Shown: in pieces, positions 44,901 through 47,225 of the stretch | Layout: each line of letters opens with the position of its first letter | Numbering within the stretch: position 1 is the stretch's first letter | Origin: Fasciola hepatica | Lineage: Eukaryota; Platyhelminthes; Trematoda; Plagiorchiida; Fasciolidae | NCBI GenBank assembly: GCA_948099385.1 | Contig: CANUEZ040000168.1 | Location: forward strand, 7,917,501 to 7,981,500 | Direction of reading: 5' to 3' | Length of the DNA: 64,000 nucleotides | Translations under genes and position numbers: made by a program | Notes under the pieces: model-generated | The model's database searches: none | What the model was told of the DNA's origin: nothing | What the model saw: only the letters and a program-made list of their open reading frames with translations

Positions 44901-45078
44901 TCTAAACGCAATGGACACCGGACATCTGTTTGATCGATTCACCGCTGCAGGACAACAATCCAGCTCGAATCAACAGGATCATCGTCCATCGGGGAGTGAT
45001 TCGGGTGCATTTGAATCTCTTGAGGAATGTTACGAGACTGAGTATAATTTGGACGCTTTCGTGGCTCGTCTGAAATAG
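907..45078 (+). CDS. BTAF1: BTAF1 / Mot1 TBP-associated SNF2 ATPase, 5'-partial, 16 exons
   Basis: BTAF1 (Mot1, TAF172) is a nuclear SNF2-family ATPase. It binds TATA-binding protein through HEAT repeats and uses ATP to remove it from DNA, which redistributes TBP between promoters. The 16 exons listed below give 1158 residues plus a stop. Residues 1-510 are HEAT-type helical sequence. From about 559 to 1070 lies the two-lobed ATPase: motif I GLGKT (about 581-585), motif II DEGH (about 690-693; Mot1 proteins use DEGH where most relatives have DEAH), motif III TGTP, motif IV ALIFFQ, motif [11 protein letters not shown] and motif VI HRIGQ (about 1056-1060). The C-terminal tail ends in a short acidic and aromatic segment, as in human BTAF1. 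Exon phases match at all 15 junctions. The human segment near GIITLYRHQ was not found between exons 2 and 3, so a phase 0-0 exon may be missing there. No AATAAA was seen soon after the stop. Intron sizes run from 94 bases to about 9 kb. Confidence 0.95.
1257..3480. other. Intron sequence without recognised features
   Basis: First part of the 5.6-kb intron between exons 1 and 2. Reading frames at 2291-2698 and 2958-3305 look like chance openings: they carry no motif I recognise and no splice-site pattern that fits the BTAF1 phases. I see no tandem repeat or transposon frame. Confidence 0.5.
3490..4440 (-). mobile_element. RTE-like LINE, 3' part (C-terminal RT region), degenerate
   Basis: Read on the - strand, broken frames resemble the end of a LINE reverse transcriptase: [10 protein letters not shown] (about 4374-4340), then a segment with [23 protein letters not shown] and [18 protein letters not shown] (about 3960-3880), followed by [15 protein letters not shown]. 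The string cETWpLR followed by LRRIL.v.W is typical of the C-terminal part of RTE and related LINE proteins. Frameshifts and stops make it inactive. It is probably the same insertion as the - strand fragment at 5385-6250, split by the + strand inserts between them. Confidence 0.7.
4440..5090 (+). mobile_element. RTE-like LINE 3' fragment (family A)
   Basis: A + strand fragment reads [19 protein letters not shown], then [10 protein letters not shown], the end of the LINE open reading frame. It is followed by the 3' UTR shared with copies at 26150-26700 and 41753-42255 (the block TCTGTTTAACG..TGTACGATGATG in those copies). Its 3' end is near 5085, where the tail is a decayed TGATAATGA. A short CA run (about 4636-4653) has replaced part of the coding sequence just after the WLGHVL motif. 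It lies inside the - strand LINE 3490-6250. Confidence 0.75.
5120..5385 (+). mobile_element. SINE copy, body only
   Basis: The segment ending TTATCCCTAATATCGCAGTA, then GGCCTTCGTGG and CATGCGCAAG, matches the body of the SINEs at 22405-22640 (+) and 46965-47225 (-). The tRNA-like head is weak or missing here. It sits between the LINE-A fragment and the - strand LINE, so it is one more layer in this nested stretch. Confidence 0.6.
5385..6250 (-). mobile_element. RTE-like LINE, middle part (between endonuclease and RT), degenerate
   Basis: The - strand reads [15 protein letters not shown] sequence ([10 protein letters not shown] about 6000-5970), then [36 protein letters not shown] and, after a frameshift, [20 protein letters not shown] and [15 protein letters not shown] (about 5520-5480). 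These are the linker and first RT motifs of a LINE (NYRGISL..AAKIF class). It stops where the + strand SINE starts at about 5385. It is broken by several stops and frameshifts. Confidence 0.7.
6251..6825. other. Intron sequence without recognised features
   Basis: Intron between the LINE remnant and exon 2. Only the pyrimidine-rich run before the exon 2 acceptor (about 6780-6825) has an evident role. Confidence 0.5.
6826..6959 (+). CDS. BTAF1: BTAF1 exon 2
   Basis: The acceptor CATCAG ends at 6825 after a long pyrimidine tract. The donor is GTGAGT at 6960. Two bases complete the codon left open by exon 1, and the frame then reads [20 protein letters not shown] and ends GTDLL in phase 0. DP followed by QLHS aligns with human DPYLTP. 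The rest is a serine- and acid-rich loop with little conservation. Phase agreement on both sides supports it. Confidence 0.78.
6960..7289. other. Intron sequence without recognised features
   Basis: Start of the 3.5-kb intron between exons 2 and 3. Nothing recognised before the LINE copy that begins near 7290. Confidence 0.5.
7290..9030 (+). mobile_element. RTE-like LINE (family B), degenerate, endonuclease to C-terminus
   Basis: The + strand reads an APE-type endonuclease segment ([33 protein letters not shown] at about 7490-7590), then decayed linker (8150-8270, with [14 protein letters not shown] of the RT), then the RT tail with [11 protein letters not shown] (8535-8570), and [20 protein letters not shown] at 8720-8790. 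It matches family B copies at 24400-26148/29430-30080 and 36290-37010. Many stops and frameshifts; it is a fossil. Confidence 0.72.
9455..10210. repeat. Dispersed repeat, unclassified, copy 1 (partner at 53150-53850)
   Basis: This block aligns by eye along most of its length with 53150-53850 in the same orientation, with perhaps three quarters of bases shared. Anchors are TTATGCTTCTCAGTAGGCAA-like, CCGTGAAACCAAGATT, CCGTCTGAATATATCGG and GTGTTAAATAA. On the - strand both copies keep a short frame containing [13 protein letters not shown], so the parent element may have been coding. I cannot name the family. Confidence 0.6.
10497..10785 (+). CDS. BTAF1: BTAF1 exon 3, HEAT region
   Basis: The acceptor TTTTTAG ends at 10496 and the donor GTATGT starts at 10786. 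In phase 0 it reads [20 protein letters not shown], then [20 protein letters not shown]. This corresponds to human RRGAEFALTTIVKHFGGEMA and LPHLWDAMVGPLRN. It ends SFLQ plus one base of a glycine codon completed by exon 4. Confidence 0.85.
10786..11130. other. Intron sequence without recognised features
   Basis: Start of the 5.1-kb intron between exons 3 and 4. Nothing recognised before the Penelope-like fragment. Confidence 0.45.
11131..11430 (+). mobile_element. Penelope-like element fragment, GIY-YIG endonuclease region
   Basis: A + strand frame reads [20 protein letters not shown], then [14 protein letters not shown]. The pattern of a cysteine pair before YVG.T.r.L..R..Eh.P is that of the C-terminal GIY-YIG endonuclease of Penelope-like retroelements. 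Here the usual R after YVG.T and H after E have been replaced, so it is decayed. The repeat at 11470-11640 that follows is related to the hammerhead-bearing repeats at 17410 and 62510, which fits a Penelope-like origin. Confidence 0.6.
11470..11640 (-). repeat. Degenerate copy of the hammerhead-bearing repeat
   Basis: It aligns with 17430-17600 and 62540-62710 (shared GTTGTTGCC, GTACCC.GTACT and CCTGTCCA/CTGCCCA blocks). On the - strand the ribozyme core is damaged: CTGATGA is now CTGAAGT and the cleavage triplet GTC is GTA. The loop CAACAA and the GAAAC box are still visible. It is therefore a dead relative. Confidence 0.65.
11641..14084. other. Intron sequence without recognised features
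   Basis: About 2.4 kb of intron. Frames at 12328-12956 carry no motif I recognise. There is a short TG/GC-rich tract at about 13515-13535 but no tandem array. Unclassified repeats may exist but I cannot support any. Confidence 0.45.
14085..14138. repeat. TA dinucleotide array
   Basis: An uninterrupted TA run of 54 bases. It is separated from the next TA array by about 95 bases that contain GGATCGAAACGTCACAATAA, a sequence type seen near the ends of Penelope-like elements. Confidence 0.95.
14234..14317. repeat. TA dinucleotide array with one TG interruption
   Basis: About 84 bases of TA repeat, broken once by GTATG near 14245. It produces spurious tyrosine-isoleucine reading frames on both strands. 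Confidence 0.95.
14318..15929. other. Intron sequence without recognised features
   Basis: Remainder of the intron before exon 4. The frame at 14442-14720 on the - strand is long for its place but has no known motif. A pyrimidine tract at 15880-15910 precedes the exon 4 acceptor. Confidence 0.45.
15930..16364 (+). CDS. BTAF1: BTAF1 exon 4, HEAT region
   Basis: The acceptor AAATAG ends at 15929 and the donor GTAAGA starts at 16365. Two bases complete the glycine codon from exon 3. The frame reads [12 protein letters not shown], then [24 protein letters not shown] and [11 protein letters not shown]. This matches human SPAQELVNSLQVFETAAASM, PLLVQHLPHLY and AVRHMAARCVGVMSKIA. A serine- and threonine-rich insert follows, and the exon ends ALT plus one base (phase 1). 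Confidence 0.92.
16365..17409. other. Intron sequence without recognised features
   Basis: First kilobase of the intron between exons 4 and 5. The reading frame of exon 4 runs on to 16489 by chance but loses all similarity after the donor. No transposon frame is recognised. Confidence 0.5.
17410..17812 (-). repeat. Hammerhead-bearing repeat, Penelope-like LTR type, with inverted partial copy
   Basis: The block 17418-17620 aligns closely with 62527-62731. It holds a hammerhead ribozyme on the - strand (see the ncRNA entry). From about 17700 the start of a second copy appears (AGTAGTATGTAAACGTGT, also at 62516), cut short, and 17752-17812 is an inverted copy of 17565-17615 (arms GTGAACTCTTCAATGA and its complement). 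A TA array starts 18 bases later. Head-to-tail or inverted partial copies next to a simple repeat are usual for Penelope-like LTRs. The family assignment is inference. Confidence 0.7.
17444..17500 (-). ncRNA. Hammerhead ribozyme, type I, complete core
   Basis: Read 5' to 3' on the - strand: helix I strand GCATAC (17492-17487), core CTGATGA (17486-17480), helix II GTGG (17479-17476), loop CAACAA (17475-17470), CCGC (17469-17466), GAAA (17465-17462), the self-complementary ACCGGT that forms helix III, cleavage triplet GTC ending at 17456, then helix I strand GTGTGC (17455-17450). All six helix I pairs form, one of them U-G. Helix II has four pairs, one of them U-G. A second CCGG/CCGG pairing (17500-17497 with 17447-17444) extends helix I beyond an internal loop of four and two bases. 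Such short palindromic helix III forms are known from Penelope-like elements and may act as dimers. It should self-cleave between 17456 and 17455 if transcribed from the - strand, which is antisense to BTAF1. Confidence 0.85.
17830..17912. repeat. TA dinucleotide array
   Basis: About 83 bases of TA repeat. It ends only 60 bases before exon 5, so it lies just upstream of the branch-point and pyrimidine tract of that acceptor. Confidence 0.95.
17973..18286 (+). CDS. BTAF1: BTAF1 exon 5, HEAT region
   Basis: The acceptor TTCATAG ends at 17972 and the donor GTGAGT starts at 18287. Two bases complete the alanine codon from exon 4, then the frame reads [14 protein letters not shown], a low-conservation insert, and [20 protein letters not shown] followed by [20 protein letters not shown]. 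This matches human VGIVPYIVLLVVPVLGRMSD and DSVRFMATQCFATLIRLMPL. It ends in phase 0. Confidence 0.94.
18287..19562. other. Intron sequence without recognised features
   Basis: Intron between exons 5 and 6. No transposon frame, tandem repeat or RNA gene recognised. The open frame at 18287-18439 is a read-through of exon 5. Confidence 0.5.
19563..19715 (+). CDS. BTAF1: BTAF1 exon 6, linker to ATPase
   Basis: The acceptor TTTTCACAG ends at 19562 and the donor GTAGGT starts at 19716. In phase 0 it reads [20 protein letters not shown], then [20 protein letters not shown] and [11 protein letters not shown]. Human BTAF1 has HFLEQLLDGKKLENYKIPVP followed by INAELRKYQQ here, so the match is close and ends at the same residue. 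Confidence 0.96.
19716..20272. other. Intron sequence without recognised features
   Basis: Short intron between exons 6 and 7. A strong pyrimidine tract (20215-20272) leads into the acceptor. GATGGCTTAGCGG near 19809 resembles a pol III A box but no B box follows. Confidence 0.55.
20273..20559 (+). CDS. BTAF1: BTAF1 exon 7, ATPase motif I (Walker A)
   Basis: The acceptor TTTCAG ends at 20272 and the donor GTGAGT starts at 20560. In phase 0 it reads [20 protein letters not shown], then [16 protein letters not shown], the ATP-binding motif I. It continues to [20 protein letters not shown] (motif Ia region) and ends GPGVRF plus two bases. Human BTAF1 has DGVNWLAFLNKYKLHGILCD and SLVVCPPTLTGHWVDEVGKF. 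Confidence 0.97.
20560..22340. other. Intron sequence without recognised features
   Basis: First part of the 2.5-kb intron between exons 7 and 8. Open frames at 20560-20817 and 21614-21847 have no motif I recognise. Confidence 0.45.
22345..22640 (+). mobile_element. tRNA-derived SINE
   Basis: The head reads GGTCAAGTAGTTTAGAGTTT (A-box-like, about 22408-22427) and, 30 bases on, GGCTCGAATTC (B-box-like, about 22449-22459). The body, from GGTTATCCCTAAAAGTGCAG to CATGCGCAAGTACATTATG, matches the copies at 5120-5385 and, inverted, 46965-47225. A pol III promoter-like head plus a shared body is the usual SINE structure. Confidence 0.68.
23078..23155 (+). CDS. BTAF1: BTAF1 exon 8
   Basis: The acceptor TGTTTCAG ends at 23077 and the donor GTGAGT starts at 23156. 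One base completes the codon from exon 7. It reads [20 protein letters not shown] and then DISFF, matching human LQHQVKRHNLIVASYDVVRN and DIDFF. It ends in phase 2. It is only 78 bases long. Confidence 0.96.
23560..26148 (+). mobile_element. RTE-like LINE (family B), 5' part of an interrupted copy
   Basis: From about 24409 the + strand reads [13 protein letters not shown], the start of an APE-type endonuclease. [10 protein letters not shown] (24535) follows, then after frameshifts [10 protein letters not shown] (decayed GDFNA) and [14 protein letters not shown]. The RT follows: [20 protein letters not shown] (about 25110), [18 protein letters not shown] (about 25375), [39 protein letters not shown] (about 25615), and [13 protein letters not shown] to [15 protein letters not shown] (25845-25985). 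The YADD box is disrupted near 25740. 23560-24400 is probably 5' UTR, resembling 31990-32740. The copy breaks at 26148, where a - strand LINE is inserted, and resumes near 29430. Confidence 0.78.
26899..27960 (-). pseudogene. Reverse transcriptase part of the family A LINE
   Basis: Four successive - strand frames (27956-27720, 27754-27545, 27513-27325, 27273-26899) cover RT motifs in order: [58 protein letters not shown], then [13 protein letters not shown] with the active-site [19 protein letters not shown] and FTYLGSTVT. Each junction is a frameshift or stop, for example at 27530 and 27310, so no full protein can be made. Confidence 0.85.
28388..29107 (-). pseudogene. APE-type endonuclease frame of the family A LINE
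   Basis: The longest open frame in the window's transposons (239 codons). It reads [29 protein letters not shown] (catalytic Asp and Asn present), [11 protein letters not shown] and [13 protein letters not shown]. The terminal SDHALV-type motif reads ESDYALV, so the catalytic His is Tyr, which should stop DNA nicking. The N-terminal 80 or so residues lie upstream in a different frame (to about 29350), so the protein is broken. It belongs to the LINE 26150-29395. Confidence 0.85.
29430..30080 (+). mobile_element. RTE-like LINE (family B), 3' part of the interrupted copy
   Basis: It reads [20 protein letters not shown] and [13 protein letters not shown] (29535-29635), matching family B C-termini at 8720-8800 and 36890-36985. 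Then come the decayed WDTCYACP (counterpart of LGHVLRMP) and a 3' UTR with TGACCAGTGGACTTGGCCGA. This is the continuation of the LINE that stops at 26148, so the - strand LINE between them is the later insertion. Confidence 0.72.
30541..30604 (+). CDS. BTAF1: BTAF1 exon 9, motif II (DEGH box)
   Basis: The acceptor TTATAG ends at 30540 and the donor GTAATC starts at 30605. One base completes the codon from exon 8. It reads [20 protein letters not shown] and K, with the Walker B DEGH, matching human FNYCILDEGHVIKNGKTK. Only 64 bases long; it ends in phase 0. The intron before it, over 7 kb, contains the nested LINEs. Confidence 0.95.
30605..31599. other. Intron sequence without recognised features
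   Basis: Start of the 2.7-kb intron between exons 9 and 10. The exon 9 frame runs on to 30790 without similarity. Nothing else recognised. Confidence 0.45.
31620..31800 (+). mobile_element. tRNA-like SINE
   Basis: GATGGTAGGCTTTCAACCC (about 31663) resembles a pol III A box. It is followed by TCGGGTTCGAATCCTGC (31689-31705), a perfect B box. The 3' part ends in a GATAGATAGAT run at 31791-31802. It is not a tRNA gene: no acceptor stem pairs around it. Confidence 0.55.
31990..32740 (+). mobile_element. Probable 5' region of a family B-like LINE
   Basis: The block GTGCTACGATGACCCGGAGG, then GCTATGC (about 32070-32098), resembles GCGTGCCTCTATGACCCGAA and GAGCTATGC at 23671-23698, in the 5' region of the family B LINE. 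No endonuclease or RT frame follows, so if the match holds it is a 3'-truncated or rearranged copy. Weak evidence. Confidence 0.4.
33040..33180 (-). mobile_element. tRNA-derived SINE fragment
   Basis: On the - strand GACCGAGTAGTTTAGAGCG (about 33165-33147) is A-box-like, and TATCGGAGGTTGAATGTTTG with GAATTCCACC follows as a decayed B-box region. The same head is seen at 22408-22460 (+) and about 47200-47160 (-). Confidence 0.55.
33330..33537 (+). CDS. BTAF1: BTAF1 exon 10, motif III
   Basis: The acceptor ATTTTAG ends at 33329 and the donor GTCAGT starts at 33538. In phase 0 it reads [20 protein letters not shown], then [20 protein letters not shown] and [10 protein letters not shown]. Human BTAF1 has YRIILSGTPIQNNVLELWSL followed by FDFLMPGFLGTERQFAARYG. 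It ends in phase 1. Confidence 0.97.
33632..33762 (+). CDS. BTAF1: BTAF1 exon 11
   Basis: The acceptor TTCCACAG ends at 33631 and the donor GTAAGC starts at 33763. The intron before it is only 94 bases. It reads [40 protein letters not shown] and SIQ. Human BTAF1 has ALHRQVLPFLLRRMKEDVLQ and [18 protein letters not shown]. It ends in phase 0. Confidence 0.97.
33763..34330. other. Intron sequence without recognised features
   Basis: Start of the intron between exons 11 and 12. The frame at 34010-34336 shows no recognised motif. Confidence 0.45.
34340..34530 (-). mobile_element. Possible tRNA-like SINE
   Basis: On the - strand GTGGCTAGGGCTCGAATTCG (about 34495-34476) contains a B-box-like GGCTCGAATTC, preceded by AGTAGGCGGGTGGCG, a weak A box. 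No second copy in the window was matched, so the call is tentative. Confidence 0.35.
34531..35235. other. Intron sequence without recognised features
   Basis: Rest of the intron before exon 12. A pyrimidine-rich tract at 35170-35235 leads into the acceptor. Confidence 0.45.
35236..35528 (+). CDS. BTAF1: BTAF1 exon 12
   Basis: The acceptor TTGTAG ends at 35235 and the donor GTAAAT starts at 35529. In phase 0 it reads [14 protein letters not shown], then [20 protein letters not shown] and [11 protein letters not shown]. Human BTAF1 has HVFQALQYLRKLCNHPALVL and APKLSALKQLL. It ends in phase 2 with the first two bases of a cysteine codon. Confidence 0.96.
35529..36289. other. Intron sequence without recognised features
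   Basis: Start of the 2.5-kb intron between exons 12 and 13. Nothing recognised before the LINE fragment. Confidence 0.45.
36290..37015 (+). mobile_element. RTE-like LINE (family B), RT fragment
   Basis: The + strand reads [10 protein letters not shown] (36300), [20 protein letters not shown] (36400-36460), then [20 protein letters not shown] (the Y of YADD is lost to a frame break), [37 protein letters not shown] and [17 protein letters not shown]. It aligns with 25550-26148 and 29540-29640 of the interrupted family B copy and shows the order of that copy without the insertion. Confidence 0.75.
37016..37998. other. Intron sequence without recognised features
   Basis: Rest of the intron before exon 13. 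The open frames at 37650-38109 are partly the exon read in other frames. Confidence 0.45.
37999..38205 (+). CDS. BTAF1: BTAF1 exon 13, motif IV
   Basis: The acceptor GCTTCCAG ends at 37998 and the donor GTGAGT starts at 38206. One base completes a cysteine codon, then [20 protein letters not shown] and a serine-rich linker, [20 protein letters not shown] and ML. Human BTAF1 has LLLDCGLGNGSTSESGTESV and AQHRILIFCQLKSMLDIVEH. It ends in phase 2 (AA). Confidence 0.95.
38206..39379. other. Intron sequence without recognised features
   Basis: Intron between exons 13 and 14. It is pyrimidine-rich on the + strand throughout (38500-39380), with no recognised transposon frame. Confidence 0.5.
39380..39457 (+). 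CDS. BTAF1: BTAF1 exon 14 (small, LDGS motif)
   Basis: The acceptor CCCGGTAG ends at 39379 and the donor GTACGT starts at 39458. One base completes a lysine codon from exon 13. It reads [20 protein letters not shown] and YARVT plus two bases of arginine. Human BTAF1 has PHLPSVTYLRLDGSIPPGQR and HSIVSR. The exon is only 78 bases long and is overlapped by a longer antisense frame. Without it the model would lose the conserved LDG loop of the second ATPase lobe, and both phases fit. Confidence 0.93.
39458..40214. other. Intron sequence without recognised features
   Basis: Intron between exons 14 and 15. Nothing recognised. The acceptor is preceded by TCCGTTCCTTTCAG. Confidence 0.5.
40215..40344 (+). 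CDS. BTAF1: BTAF1 exon 15, motif V
   Basis: The acceptor CTTTCAG ends at 40214 and the donor GTTTGT starts at 40345. One base completes arginine, then [40 protein letters not shown] and DLQ. Human BTAF1 has FNNDPSIDVLLLTTHVGGLG and [20 protein letters not shown]. It ends in phase 0. Confidence 0.97.
40345..41569. other. Intron sequence without recognised features
   Basis: Start of the 4.4-kb last intron. Nothing recognised before the LINE 3' ends. Confidence 0.45.
41570..41645 (+). mobile_element. RTE-like LINE (family A), extreme 3' end with ATG/GAT tail
   Basis: GGCGAGAAAGGCAGTG, then TCTGTTTAACGCTGTACGAT and a run of GAT units to 41641. This is the same terminus that appears inverted at 26152-26230 and 41753-41830. 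Only about 75 bases remain, a very short 5'-truncated insertion. Confidence 0.7.
41753..42255 (-). mobile_element. RTE-like LINE (family A), 5'-truncated 3' fragment
   Basis: On the - strand it starts inside the last coding segment ([17 protein letters not shown], about 42237-42187) and runs through the 3' UTR to TCTGTTTAACGCTGTAGATG at about 41753. It matches 26152-26660 of the other - strand copy at roughly nine bases in ten by eye. It interrupts the Penelope-like element that lies to its right and points the same way. Confidence 0.8.
42256..43480 (-). mobile_element. Penelope-like element, RT region, degenerate
   Basis: On the - strand [20 protein letters not shown] (43300-43240) leads to [20 protein letters not shown] (about 43227-43168) and [15 protein letters not shown]. 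The GLPKIHK..PLRPI box with SP..LA.wLa is typical of Penelope-like reverse transcriptases. Downstream (42505-42260) are [28 protein letters not shown] and [14 protein letters not shown], which resemble the region between RT and GIY-YIG of the same group. The YADD-bearing part between 42550 and 43030 is not readable. The endonuclease is lost, possibly cut off by the LINE insertion at 42255. Confidence 0.68.
44218..44479. repeat. 262-bp duplicated segment, copy 1 (intron 15)
   Basis: Nearly identical to 49486-49747 in the same orientation: four differences by eye in 262 bases. It contains GCGCGTCCACATTGGTT and CATCGGTCATCATCATCTCA. I see no target duplication at the ends. Its nature (transposon fragment or segmental duplication) is unknown. 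Confidence 0.85.
44752..45078 (+). CDS. BTAF1: BTAF1 exon 16 (last), motif VI and C-terminus
   Basis: The acceptor CCTCATTCAG ends at 44751. In phase 0 it reads [40 protein letters not shown] and [20 protein letters not shown], then a serine-rich stretch and [15 protein letters not shown] before TAG at 45076-45078. Human BTAF1 has AMDRAHRIGQKRVVNVYRLI and ends YDSEYSLENFMHSLK, so this is the true C-terminus. Confidence 0.97.
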   Translation, partial: AMDRVHRIGQRRTVNVYRLITQDSIEEQIMNLQAFKLHLANTVVSADNRHLNAMDTGHLFDRFTAAGQQSSSNQQDHRPSGSDSGAFESLEECYETEYNLDAFVARLK

Positions 45079-46390
45079 TGAATATCATTCCTTACGCCTA
45101 AAGTACATCACGAACTCCGTAATGCGCGCTCCTACCCATTAGTTCATTTATCCAGGCAGCCTTGTTTCTATCCTGCGTGTTATGTTTCATTCCTCGTGTT
45201 TGTCTTTTCCAGTTGCTTATACCTAACGAGATCCATTTTTGTTACTATTATTAGTATTAACGTTATTGTTGTTGCTGTTGTCATGTCGTTTATTGTCCTC
45301 GTTGTTTTTGTTTCATCCTGCAGTCTCATGTTTCCCCATCTGCCCCTAGTCTTGATGACATTCGAATCATCTGAGTGCATTCCCCACATAGCTCGAGGAT
45401 GTATGCTTTTTGCCTCCTTTGTAATTTTTTGATCCGAAAATCTTGTATAATACACACCTACTCTAAAGCAGAACGCTCTTCTTCCGTTCTGTGATCCGTT
45501 GATCAAGTAGTTCGTCCCAACCCTAACTTAGATACAAGCATTCTTGGTGCTGCGTTCAAAACATCTCGTTCTAATGGTCAGAAGACACATCCACTATGCT
45601 GCTGATTTCACGAATGAACTGTTTCATCAAATTCTCGCACATGCATGGGGTGGGGAACTCCGTGAAATTGCTTGTCAAACTAGTAGCTGATTACCAGTAA
45701 AATAGTGTGGGATTTGGTAGGCTTCGGTTAGTGGTATGATATTCGATTCGTAGGAGGGAATTTGTTCTAGTGACTGTAATCTTATCCAAGTACAATACCG
45801 TACTACTCATGTCGTAGTTTATTAGCTTCCCATTCGCAGGGATGTCATCGTTATCTGAAATCACTTGTCCTTTACACCGACGCTTAATGCGAATCAGTTA
45901 ACTCAGCCACTAACCCTTGTTTTTTAAGCTTGTTTTTGTTACTTCCCGCCAACGTCTGGATGTAGGTGAGTTAAACTCGATTAAGGAAAGCAACAAGGGC
46001 GTATGACTGACTTGCGTGAAGTTCATTCGGACAAAAATCCGATAGGGGGTGCGCCGCCTGCTGCCACACTTAAAAACCACCTGTAAAGCTGGCCGCCTTA
46101 GTGTGTTGCTCTCTTCTCTAGCGCTGTCAGTCGTTCCTGTTGATATTAGCCATTCACATGCTCTTTGAATATACAGTCTGTCCGAAAAATTCGGGTCGAG
46201 AAAATGCAATGCTGTCGCTGATCCTCTGATTGAGAGCATCTAGCGCGATTTCTACCGCTAAACAATAGTGTCTGTTGTGTACTCTTGGCTTGACATTTGG
46301 TATTATAAACTGGAGTTCTACCGAATGTAAGAATTTTGATCGAATTGAGGCGACCTCGAATTTTTTGGACGTATTGTGCAGTGTATTGAT
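45079..46390. other. BTAF1 3' flank; no poly(A) signal or gene recognised
   Basis: The 3' UTR must start here, but there is no AATAAA or ATTAAA in the first 500 bases. A TTATTAG..GTTATTGTTGTTGC-rich tract lies at 45240-45290. No coding or transposon frame recognised. Confidence 0.5.
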
Positions 46391-46399
46391 GGTTGGCAG

Positions 46400-46496
46400 T
46401 GTTTGGTTGACTGTACTTTGGACTCCACGTTTCACGCCCAAACCTCAGGTCATCCGACCAACCTGCACTCGGAAGCACCAGACTCGAGTTTCGCTC
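46400..46496 (-). mobile_element. SINE body, inverted partial copy
   Basis: On the - strand it reads GAGCGAAACTCGAGTCTGGT, then GCTTCCGAGTGCAGGTTG and GTGAAACGTGGAGTCCAAAG. This is the complement of 46636-46735. It starts just inside the hammerhead-like motif of the partner, so CTGATGA and the tRNA-like head are missing. The two arms could fold into a hairpin of about 95 paired bases. Confidence 0.75.
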
Positions 46497-46535
46497 TTGT
46501 TAGCGTGTGTGTTATCACCCCGCTCCCGTCCGGGC

Positions 46536-46740
46536 TGATCCGACTCACCAAGTTAAGCTTGTTCAGATGTCGCCTTCGAGGTTAAAGGGCCCGGGTTCAA
46601 ACCCTGGGTGTGGTGAAGGATATGCACCACTGATGAGCGAAACTCGAGTCTGGTGCTTCCGAGTGCAGGTTGTTCGGATGACCTGAGGTTTGTGCGTGAA
46701 ACGTGGAGTCCAAAGGACAATCAACCAAACAAAGATTCAT
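46536..46740 (+). mobile_element. tRNA-derived SINE with hammerhead-like motif
   Basis: The head ACTCACCAAGTTAAGCTTGT (A-box-like) is followed by CCCGGGTTCAAACCCTGG (46590-46607, B box GGTTCAAACC). The body starts with a hammerhead-like fold (46624-46656) and ends near AAAGGACAATCAACCAAAC. An inverted copy of the body lies at 46400-46496. SINE-like satellites with hammerheads are known in schistosomes (the Sm-alpha family), so the combination is plausible in a flatworm. Confidence 0.65.
46624..46656 (+). ncRNA. Hammerhead-like motif without helix II
   Basis: Helix I GCACCA (46624-46629) and TGGTGC (46651-46656) pair perfectly. Between them are CTGATGA (46630-46636), a single G-C in place of helix II (46637-46638), GAAA (46639-46642), the palindrome CTCGAG and the cleavage triplet GTC ending at 46650. 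All core bases are present but the helix II hairpin is absent. Such a form may be inactive or weakly active. Confidence 0.5.
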
Positions 46741-46964
46741 CAGTCCCCCACACTACTCGCAAGCAATTGCTAGACATAGATTGTACAGTGTTCTTCGGGA
46801 GTGGGTACACCCCTGGAGCTTCGACCTACTGAAATAACTACTGTAAACAGTAGCAGTAGTTAGGTTTTACTTTGATTTTTTGCGAGAAAAATTACGTTGC
46901 GCTGTCCGCATGAGAAAACGGTGAAAAAGACCGGATTTGCAAATTATACAGTCAAAGTTTGTCT

Positions 46965-47225
46965 ATTTATTTATTGCATGAATGCAATGGAAAGGATTTA
47001 TACCCCATGGCCACAAACGCTCACTGCACTAATAAGGATAATGGGCAACCAAACCTTGAGACTTGGAATGGAGAACCACGTAGGGTTCCAGTGGGTCAGG
47101 TGTGGTAACGAGCCGGACGACACTGGAATACTGTATACCACCAAAGTACCCGGCGGTGGTGGGGGTTCGGACCTCTGACCTCCGAGGTGGTAATCAACCG
47201 CTTCAATCCACACAAGTACCATCGG
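46965..47225 (-). mobile_element. tRNA-derived SINE
   Basis: On the - strand the head reads GATTGAAGCGGTTGATTACC, then CTCGGAGGTCAGAGGTCCGA and ACCCCC (B-box-like GGTCCGAACCC). The body has CATTATCCTTATTAGTGCAG and GGTATAAATCC, matching the + strand copies at 22405-22640 and 5120-5385. Confidence 0.68.
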
